Below, piece by piece: positions 23,636-28,875 of a DNA stretch of 28,875 bases (positions are counted from its first letter, which is position 1; each line of letters opens with the position of its first letter). A program made the position numbers and the translations under genes. Under the pieces are notes generated by a model. That model was not told the origin of the DNA. It ran no database searches and saw only the letters and a list, made by a program, of their open reading frames with translations. The stretch spans positions 1-28,875 of the forward strand of contig CAJKAR010000047.1 of the NCBI GenBank assembly GCA_905197955.1, written 5' to 3'. This DNA is from an uncultured Lentisphaeria bacterium (GTDB taxonomy: Bacteria > Verrucomicrobiota > Lentisphaeria > Victivallales > UBA1829).

Positions 23636-24743
23636 TTCCTGCAATTCTGATGGCAAGAGTCTCAAGACATAACCGAGCATCCGCCCCGGTCACGATGGAG
23701 CGGTTCGCCTCAAAAATTGCATCGAAGACATCCGCCATCTCCGCCGGAGAGAAACGCCGTGCATTTCCCCACATCTTAAAGACTCGGTAAGGATGCAGCG
23801 CAACAAAACTGTTTTTCACACCCTTCCCTTTCAATTCCGCGATCAGCCCCTCGAAATAGTTTGGAGTGGCATTCGGGGGAATGGAATAGCGTTCGCCTTC
23901 GCATTTGACCGTCAGAAGCTTTTTGAATTCCGAAGCCACCGCACCGAGAATCGCCAGTTCCACCTTTCCGGAACTGCTCTGTTCCAGAGTGGAGACGATT
24001 CCGGGGATCAGGGCAATCGCCTTTGCCGCATTGCGTTCCGCCAGCGCGCCGGAAAACTCCCACGAAAGCGCCTCCGGCGTAACGGAACAGACCGCATGGC
24101 AGTCTTCGAGCGAAACGACCGGTTTTTCGCCTGTATAAGCGACAAGTTTGACGATTTCGTTTTTCAGTTTCAGCAGATCGCCGCCGGAGGTTTCCGCAAG
24201 AAACGCAGCGGCATCCGCGGTCAGTTTCTTCTGTTCCAGGGCACAGAGTTCCTGCGCCTTCCGGGTCATGGAAACGCTGAAATCGCGGGCTTTCGGATCA
24301 ATTTTCTCATACCAGTTCATGGTTCCCCCGCCGGATTCGCAGACGGAGGCGCAGGTTTTATAAAAGGTGCGCTTCCGCTCAAGTCCGGGACCGTCGATAA
24401 CGACGGTGATGCCGTCCATGAGACCGTCTTTGAAAATTCCGGCGATGAAGTCCAGCCGACTCTTCTTTTTCTTGTCGGATTTCTCGCCGAAGGCATCCTC
24501 AAATTTATTGAAGTGCTTCAGCCAGATGATCTTCTCCGGGGTCAGGAACGGAGGAGTCGTCACAGCATTGATCAGGGAATCCAGAATCTGGTCGAACCGT
24601 TCCGTATCGGAATCTCCACGAATGATTTCAAGCGAGGGATCGTCCTCCGGCGACTCTCCGCACAGAGAGCGGATGAAGCGGTTCACGTTCTCCTTGATGG
24701 AGAAATCATCGTTTCCTGAAAAAATGTGGAGTTTTCCGCTCAT
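23622..24743 (-). CDS. holA: DNA polymerase III subunit delta
   Basis: 373-residue clamp-loader subunit that opens the beta clamp. It begins KLHIFSGNDDFSIKENVNRFI, in place of the usual Y-L-L-x-G-x-D, continues with TPPFLTPEKIIWLKHFNKF, DGITVVIDGPGLERKRTFYK, KARDFSVSMTRKAQELCALEQKKLTADAAAFLAE, and the signature GGDLLKLKNEIVKLVAYTG. ATG 24743 is chosen because sequence homologous to HolA starts there; an upstream extension to 25079 would run through the peptidase gene in another frame and is Arg-rich nonsense. It begins 2 bp after the M42 peptidase stop, so co-transcription is expected. Confidence 0.9.
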   Translation of the reverse strand: MSGKLHIFSGNDDFSIKENVNRFIRSLCGESPEDDPSLEIIRGDSDTERFDQILDSLINAVTTPPFLTPEKIIWLKHFNKFEDAFGEKSDKKKKSRLDFIAGIFKDGLMDGITVVIDGPGLERKRTFYKTCASVCESGGGTMNWYEKIDPKARDFSVSMTRKAQELCALEQKKLTADAAAFLAETSGGDLLKLKNEIVKLVAYTGEKPVVSLEDCHAVCSVTPEALSWEFSGALAERNAAKAIALIPGIVSTLEQSSSGKVELAILGAVASEFKKLLTVKCEGERYSIPPNATPNYFEGLIAELKGKGVKNSFVALHPYRVFKMWGNARRFSPAEMADVFDAIFEANRSIVTGADARLCLETLAIRIAGKRAG

Positions 24744-24745
24744 AA

Positions 24746-25819
24746 TCAGTCGATTCCCGGGAGGAAGGAGCTTTTCTCGTTCAGCGACAGAATGGTATCG
24801 GCGATGAGTTTTGCCGCATTCTCGGCATCGCGCAGGTCGCACATTTCCACCGGAGTGTGCATATAGCGGTTCGGGATGCTGATCAGAGCGGTGGCGACTC
24901 CGGCGCGGGAGAGCTGGATCTGCGCGGTGTCGGTTCCTCCGCTGGCGCGATGACCGCATTCGATCTGCACCGGGATTTTTCCTTTTTTGGCGGCATCGAG
25001 AATCTTTCTCAGAAGAACGGGATTGATGTCGGCGTTCTTGCAGACGATCGGTCCGCCGCCCAGCGTGACATCGCCCCACTGTTTCTTTTCCACGCCTGGA
25101 ACATCGGTTGCAAATCCGACATCAACGGCGATCGCCGCCTGCGGATCAACGGAAAACGCACTGGTCTTTGCGCCGCGCAGTCCGAGTTCCTCCTGAACCG
25201 TGCCGACGGCGTAAACTCCGATTTTGCATTTCCGTTCGGAAAGAATCCGGAAGGCTTCCGCGATGACGAACGCGCCGATTTTGTCGTCGAGTCCCTTGGA
25301 CATAACCCTGTTTTTGCCGTATCGGGAGTAATTCACCCGGAAGGCAATCGGATCGCCCACGGAAACCAGTTTTTCGGCCTCCGCCTTGTTTTCCGCTCCG
25401 ACGTCGATCCAGAGATCGCGGATCTCCATGACCGTTTCGCGCTCTTTTGGGGTTTGCAGGTGAATCGGCTTGCGTCCGATGACGCCGGGGACTTTTCCGG
25501 ATACGGTCAGGATTTCGACTTCGAGTCCTGGCAGAGTCACTTTGTCGATTCCTCCGACCTCGCGGAAGGTAATCAGCCCCTCGTCCGTGATGTAGACGAC
25601 CTGGAAACCGATTTCATCGTAATGGCCGGCGAGCATCACGCGGAATTTGGATTTCGGATTCAGAACGGCAATGGAGTTGCCTGTGACATCCACGCGAACC
25701 TCGTCGGCAAACGCTTCCAGACGTTTCCGATAGACCGCCGCACACGGCATCTCGTATCCGGAAGGCCCGGAACTTCTCATTAATTCATCAAAGAACTTTA
25801 AACTTGACGCATTCAGCAT
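24746..25819 (-). CDS. M42 family metallopeptidase (glutamyl/tetrahedral aminopeptidase)
   Basis: 357-residue cytoplasmic di-metal aminopeptidase that trims peptides from the N-terminus, usually as a dodecameric tetrahedral particle. The metal and catalytic residues are all in place: His66 and Asp68 (LAGHYDEIGF), Asp of GLDDKIGAF, Glu-Glu of VQEELGLRGA, Asp of AVDVG, His of NRYMHTPVEM; the SGGTDTAQI segment is also canonical. Some M42 proteins were annotated as endoglucanases (CelM/FrvX), but peptidase activity is the well-supported role. ATG 25819 has an eight-base perfect Shine-Dalgarno. Divergent from prfB and followed by holA. Confidence 0.94.
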   Translation of the reverse strand: MLNASSLKFFDELMRSSGPSGYEMPCAAVYRKRLEAFADEVRVDVTGNSIAVLNPKSKFRVMLAGHYDEIGFQVVYITDEGLITFREVGGIDKVTLPGLEVEILTVSGKVPGVIGRKPIHLQTPKERETVMEIRDLWIDVGAENKAEAEKLVSVGDPIAFRVNYSRYGKNRVMSKGLDDKIGAFVIAEAFRILSERKCKIGVYAVGTVQEELGLRGAKTSAFSVDPQAAIAVDVGFATDVPGVEKKQWGDVTLGGGPIVCKNADINPVLLRKILDAAKKGKIPVQIECGHRASGGTDTAQIQLSRAGVATALISIPNRYMHTPVEMCDLRDAENAAKLIADTILSLNEKSSFLPGID

Positions 25820-25825
25820 TATATT

Positions 25826-25833
25826 ACCTCCTT
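25826..25833 (-). promoter_or_regulatory. Full-length Shine-Dalgarno of the M42 peptidase
   Basis: AAGGAGGT on the minus strand, 6 nt before ATG 25819, matches the anti-Shine-Dalgarno over eight bases. It shows that this organism uses the standard signal and confirms the start. Confidence 0.85.
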
Positions 25834-25839
25834 GAGTGC

Positions 25840-25867
25840 TTGAAATTGTAAAACAACAACCTATGTT
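25840..25867 (+). promoter_or_regulatory. Predicted promoter of prfB
   Basis: TTGAAA (25840-25845), 16 bp, TATGTT (25862-25867), about 48 bp before ATG 25915. The -10 box overlaps the left arm of an inverted repeat. Confidence 0.5.
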
Positions 25868-25897
25868 AAATTGTTCCGCGTCCGCGAAAAATTTAAC
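25865..25897 (+). repeat. Inverted repeat in the prfB leader
   Basis: GTTAAATT (25865-25872) and AATTTAAC (25890-25897) are perfect 8-bp inverted arms. The interior is GC-rich (CCGCG tc CGCG) and can extend the stem. It ends 17 bp before the prfB start and could be an operator or an RNA hairpin in the leader. Confidence 0.6.
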
Positions 25898-25901
25898 GAC
25901 T

Positions 25902-25925
25902 ATGGAAATGTACCATGACTATTGA
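25902..25925 (+). other. Seven-codon UGA-terminated reading frame overlapping the prfB start
   Basis: ATG 25902 opens MEMYHDY followed by TGA (25923-25925), in a different frame from prfB and overlapping its ATG at 25915. There is no clear Shine-Dalgarno for it. Translation is unproven; it is noted because release factor 2 itself reads UGA. Confidence 0.2.
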
Positions 25926-27006
25926 AGAATTAAAAGCGAAATCCGCAGAAACTTCGGAAAGAGTTGCATATCTTGCCAAATTTCTGAAGATCGCGGACCA
26001 CGAGGCACAGATCAAAGCCCTCGAAGAGACCATGGCAAAGCCCGATTTCTGGGATGACAAGGAAAAAGCTCAGGAAACCGTGCAGAAGCTCAGTTCCGAA
26101 AAGAACATTGTCGAACCGTTCCACCAGCTCCAGAAACACGCCGAGGACTTCGCCGCACTCGAAGAGTTTGCTCAGGAAGACGAATCTTTCCTCGCGGAGG
26201 CCGATACCGCCAGCGCTGAGCTCGACAAGGAAATCGACAAGATGGAACTTCTCAGCTTTCTCTCCGGCAAGTTCGACCGCATGAACTGCTTCTTCTTCAT
26301 CCACGCGGGTGCCGGCGGAACCGAGTCCTGCGACTGGGCGTCCATCCTCCTGCGCATGTACCGCAGATGGTTCGAGCGCAAAGGCTTCAAGGATGAGATC
26401 ATCGACATGCAGCCCGGAGACGAAGCGGGAATCAAAAGCGCAACTCTCCGTGTCGAAGGCGATTTTGCCTACGGATATCTCAAATGCGAACGCGGCGTGC
26501 ACCGTCTTGTGCGCATCTCGCCGTTCGACAGCAACGCGCGGCGCCATACCTCCTTTGCCTCGGCTGACGCTTTTCCGGAACTCAACGAGGACATCGATAT
26601 CCAGATCGACGAAAAAGATCTGCGCATCGACACCTATCGAGCCAGCGGTGCCGGCGGTCAGTACGTCAACCGGACCGACTCCGCAGTCCGCATCACCCAC
26701 ATTCCCACCGGAATTGTCGTTGCCTGCCAGATGGAACGCTCGCAGCACAAGAACCGTGCCATGGCGTACAAAATGCTTCAGGCAAGACTCTACGAGGCCG
26801 AGGAAGAAAAACGCAGACGCGAAGCCGCTCAGATCTCCGGCGAAAAATCCGAAATCGGATGGGGCAGCCAGATTCGCTCCTACGTGCTCCAGCCCTACCA
26901 GATGGTCAAGGACATGCGCACCGGATGCGAAACAGGAAACACCGCGGCGGTTCTCGACGGAGATATTGATCAGTTCATCGAAGCCTATCTGCGCTTCATC
27001 AAATAA
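25915..27006 (+). CDS. prfB: Peptide chain release factor 2
   Basis: 363-residue release factor that recognises UGA and UAA and triggers peptide release on the ribosome. It has a coiled-coil N-terminal domain (about 1-100, with KPDFWDDKEKAQ), the RF2 codon-recognition tripeptide Ser202-Pro-Phe204 in LVRISPFDSNARRHTSFASA, and the catalytic GGQ at 247-249 in GAGGQYVNRTDSAVRITH. The frame is uninterrupted: the CUU-UGA programmed frameshift near codon 25 that autoregulates most prfB genes is absent (TTT CTG AAG ATC at that place). The ribosome-binding site is poor. It heads a probable operon with a HAD hydrolase (17 bp) and lpxK. Confidence 0.97.
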   Translation: MTIEELKAKSAETSERVAYLAKFLKIADHEAQIKALEETMAKPDFWDDKEKAQETVQKLSSEKNIVEPFHQLQKHAEDFAALEEFAQEDESFLAEADTASAELDKEIDKMELLSFLSGKFDRMNCFFFIHAGAGGTESCDWASILLRMYRRWFERKGFKDEIIDMQPGDEAGIKSATLRVEGDFAYGYLKCERGVHRLVRISPFDSNARRHTSFASADAFPELNEDIDIQIDEKDLRIDTYRASGAGGQYVNRTDSAVRITHIPTGIVVACQMERSQHKNRAMAYKMLQARLYEAEEEKRRREAAQISGEKSEIGWGSQIRSYVLQPYQMVKDMRTGCETGNTAAVLDGDIDQFIEAYLRFIK

Positions 27007-27023
27007 AAAAACGGAGATTCATC

Positions 27024-27605
27024 ATGCCGCAAAAACAGATCACGGTCGCACTGGACATCGGCGGAGTCTGCGTTATTCTCCGTCACGACCTCTGTTACAA
27101 GGCGCTCGGAATCCCACAGGGAACGGAAATTCCGCAGAAGGTCATGGATGCCTTCTCCGATCTTGAATGCGGCAGAATCTCTACGGAAAAGTGGCTTGCG
27201 GTCTTCCGCGAAGCCCTCGAATTCAAATGGACGGAAAATGAAATCCTCGACGCATGGAACCGGATCATCGGAGACACCATGCCGGGAATGAAGGAGCGCG
27301 TGGAAGCATATGCGGCTAAGGGAGTCAAATTTGTATTTCTTTCCGATGTTTCCGCTCTTCATCTTGATGTCTGTTACCGGAAATGCAGTTTCTGCCATGC
27401 GGTAACGGACGGAGTATTCAGTTATGAAGTCGGCGCCAGGAAACCGTATCCCGCAATGTATGAGATGTTTGAACAGCGCCACGGGGTTCCGGATTTCTAT
27501 TTTGACGACCGCCCCTGCAACATTGAAGCAGCACGCAAACGCGGATGGAACGCCATTCTGTTCTCGTCTGCGGAACAGCTTGACATTATCGGAGCGAAGA
27601 TATGA
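27024..27605 (+). CDS. HAD superfamily hydrolase (YihX-like)
   Basis: 193-residue HAD phosphatase-like protein. Motif I is ALDIGGV, with nucleophile Asp11 but Gly at the position two residues on, where most HAD phosphatases have the acid/base Asp; this Asp-x-Gly-Gly/Asn form is a known subgroup (YihX and haloacid-dehalogenase relatives). Motif II is FVFLSDVS, motif III the Lys of GARKPYPAMYE, motif IV FDDRPCNIEAARKRGW. A helical cap lies between motifs I and II (about 25-95). GGAG lies 6 nt before the start. Its stop overlaps the lpxK start (ATGA 27602-27605). A role with lipid A or a sugar phosphate is possible from context, but the substrate is not evident. Confidence 0.9.
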   Translation: MPQKQITVALDIGGVCVILRHDLCYKALGIPQGTEIPQKVMDAFSDLECGRISTEKWLAVFREALEFKWTENEILDAWNRIIGDTMPGMKERVEAYAAKGVKFVFLSDVSALHLDVCYRKCSFCHAVTDGVFSYEVGARKPYPAMYEMFEQRHGVPDFYFDDRPCNIEAARKRGWNAILFSSAEQLDIIGAKI

Positions 27606-28777
27606 CTCTCCGCGAACTCGGCGAACATATTGAACAGTATTTCATTGAGATCATCCGCGAACGCAGGAAAGCGCCGCTGGACTCCTTTGTCAAAGGACTG
27701 CTTTTCATTGCTTCGCGCTTCTACCTGCGTGCCATCAATATCCGGACATGGATGTATGATACGAGAATTATCCGCAACCGCGCAATCGGCTGTCTTGTCG
27801 TCAGTATCGGCAATCTCACCTGCGGCGGAACCGGAAAAACGCCGATTGTCGAAATCTTTGCGCGGACTTTGTCGCAGAAGGGAAGAAAAGTCGCGGTTCT
27901 GAGCCGGGGATACCGCAGCAGGGATAAACGATCTTTTCTGGAAAAGCTCAAAAAGCGTCTTTTTTCGCAGAAGATGGAAGTGCCTCCCCGCGTTGTCTCC
28001 GATGGGAAAAATCTTCTGCACGACTCCATCACCGCCGGCGACGAACCTTATATGCTGGCATCCAATCTTAAAAATGTCGCTGTGCTCGTCGACAAGGACC
28101 GCGTGAAATCCGGACTCTACGCCATCGACGAATTCGGAACCGACGTTCTGATCCTCGATGACGGATTTCAGTACCTCAGACTCAAAGCACACATCAATAT
28201 TGTTCTCGTCGATTCCACCGCGCCGTTCGACAATCATCACGTCCTCCCACGCGGACTCATGCGGGAACCCATCGAACATATCCTCCGTGCAGACTACGTT
28301 TTCCTCACAAAATCCGACGGATCTCCACGACTCCGCCATCTTAAGGATTTTATACGAAAACACAATCACCGTGCGGAAATCATCGAATGCTGTCATAAAC
28401 CGCAGTATCTGGAGGAAGTATTCGACCGCGGACATCGCCATCCACTCGAATCCCTGAAAGGACTCAAAATCGCCTCAATCTCGGCCATCGCCAATCCTGC
28501 CAGTTTCGAAGGTTTCCTCGAAGACCTCGGCGGAATCCTCGTGCTTAAACGCCATTTCGCGGACCACCATCGATACCGTCAGCAGGAACTGATCGATTTT
28601 ATTAACGATGCAAAAGCCGCAGGCGCTGAACTCATTGTCACAACAGAAAAAGATGCCGTCCGCATGCCCCGCCTCGATCGACGTGATATTGATATTCAAT
28701 TCCTTCGCGTCGAAATCGATATTCTCAGCGGGCAGGAAAATTTCGATCAGTGCATTTCCAGAATCTGTTTTGTTTAG
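27602..28777 (+). CDS. lpxK: Tetraacyldisaccharide 4'-kinase
   Basis: Inner-membrane kinase that adds the 4'-phosphate to the lipid A precursor. The 391-residue protein has the membrane-proximal start (LLFIASRFYLRAINIRTWMYD), the P-loop GNLTCGGTGKTP (73-84), LSRGYRS, AGDEPYMLA, the DDGFQYLRL motif and TEKDAVRMP near the end, the LpxK hallmarks. It is longer than the E. coli enzyme (about 328), partly by an insert after LSRGYRS (about 112-135). It overlaps the HAD gene by 4 bp. Its presence shows that the organism makes lipid A. Confidence 0.95.
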   Translation: MTLRELGEHIEQYFIEIIRERRKAPLDSFVKGLLFIASRFYLRAINIRTWMYDTRIIRNRAIGCLVVSIGNLTCGGTGKTPIVEIFARTLSQKGRKVAVLSRGYRSRDKRSFLEKLKKRLFSQKMEVPPRVVSDGKNLLHDSITAGDEPYMLASNLKNVAVLVDKDRVKSGLYAIDEFGTDVLILDDGFQYLRLKAHINIVLVDSTAPFDNHHVLPRGLMREPIEHILRADYVFLTKSDGSPRLRHLKDFIRKHNHRAEIIECCHKPQYLEEVFDRGHRHPLESLKGLKIASISAIANPASFEGFLEDLGGILVLKRHFADHHRYRQQELIDFINDAKAAGAELIVTTEKDAVRMPRLDRRDIDIQFLRVEIDILSGQENFDQCISRICFV

Positions 28778-28786
28778 TTTTGTTCG

Positions 28787-28814
28787 TTTTGTTTTCTCGG
28801 TTTTGTTTTCTCGG
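28787..28814. repeat. Two tandem copies of a 14-bp T/G-rich unit
   Basis: TTTTGTTTTCTCGG occurs at 28787-28800 and again at 28801-28814, within a longer T/G-rich tract starting at 28767 in the last codons of lpxK. It could help transcription end, but it precedes rather than follows the nearest hairpin. Confidence 0.8.
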
Positions 28815-28820
28815 TTTTTA

Positions 28821-28875
28821 GTTGGTGGCTTCTCGCCCCCAACACCCCTCGGCAGGACCACAGGCCCTGCACCCG
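28821..28875. repeat. GC-rich double-hairpin element at the window edge
   Basis: GTTGGTGGC (28821-28829) pairs with GCCCCCAAC (28835-28843) with one mismatch, and GCAGG (28852-28856) pairs with CCTGC (28866-28870). The composition and style differ sharply from the adjacent coding sequence and resemble the dispersed GC-rich intergenic repeats common in gut bacterial genomes (recalled, not checked). It may continue beyond the window. Confidence 0.45.

Noticed and set aside
24744..25079. N-terminal extension of holA to 25079
   Set aside because: The extra 112 residues are Arg-rich, overlap the M42 gene in another frame and match nothing in the delta subunit; ATG 24743 fits the family.
25915..26010. 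Programmed +1 frameshift in prfB
   Set aside because: I looked for CUU-UGA near codon 25; the frame is continuous and no in-frame UGA exists.
28787..28814. CRISPR-like repeats at the right edge
   Set aside because: Only two directly abutting 14-bp copies with no spacers; a simple tandem repeat.

Overview
The window reads as chromosomal DNA of a Gram-negative gut or anaerobic bacterium of the PVC group, most likely Lentisphaerota (Victivallis-like). The basis is a mixture: an lpxK gene (lipid A, so an outer membrane), a pseudopilin-like protein beginning FTLIELLVVI, LacI and AraC regulators beside glycoside hydrolases, and a Hanks-type kinase with a DWG motif. This placement is inference from gene style, not from a phylogenetic marker comparison. 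There are no rRNA genes, IS elements, prophage genes or CRISPR arrays.

Layout. (1) 1-5680, plus strand: a visibly more AT-rich surface-glycan cluster. It has a 5'-truncated alpha-1,2-fucosyltransferase remnant, then five intact glycosyltransferases alternating GT2-GT8-GT2-GT8-GT2, the last four overlapping by 4 bp. (2) 5691-15242, minus strand: a LacI regulator with its GH2 glycosidase; thiD with a secreted cell-wall amidase; a sugar isomerase/epimerase-like gene with its own promoter; then tRNA-Lys, gmk, a stand-alone coaC, an AraC regulator and a second LacI regulator, closely packed. (3) 15501-20989, plus strand: an apparent operon from a near-consensus promoter with a LacI-type palindrome, encoding a pseudopilin-like protein, a secreted multi-domain clan-A glycosidase and an unusual ADP-ribosylglycohydrolase-family protein. 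(4) 20990-23548: a hairpin-rich spacer followed by a membrane Ser/Thr kinase with an extracytoplasmic Cache sensor. (5) 23622-25819, minus: M42 aminopeptidase then holA. (6) 25915-28777, plus: prfB, a HAD hydrolase and lpxK, followed by T/G-rich tandem repeats and a GC-rich hairpin element at the window edge.

How the parts work together. The two carbohydrate units (lacI-GH2 and pseudopilin-GH-ARH) look like small, locally regulated glycan-use units without transporters. The LacI-GH2 unit carries a clear operator over its own predicted transcription start. The AraC and LacI pair next to the tRNA is the obvious candidate regulator for the neighbouring isomerase and for the pseudopilin operon. 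The rest is housekeeping: release factor 2, DNA polymerase delta, guanylate kinase, CoA and thiamine synthesis, lipid A.

The most unusual points are the prfB leader (no programmed frameshift, but a short UGA-terminated reading frame overlapping the start, and an 8-bp inverted repeat), the divergent ARH-family protein inside a glycan operon, a C-terminal WKITxPLR tail shared by a GT2 and a GT8 enzyme, and the tandem hairpins after the ARH gene.
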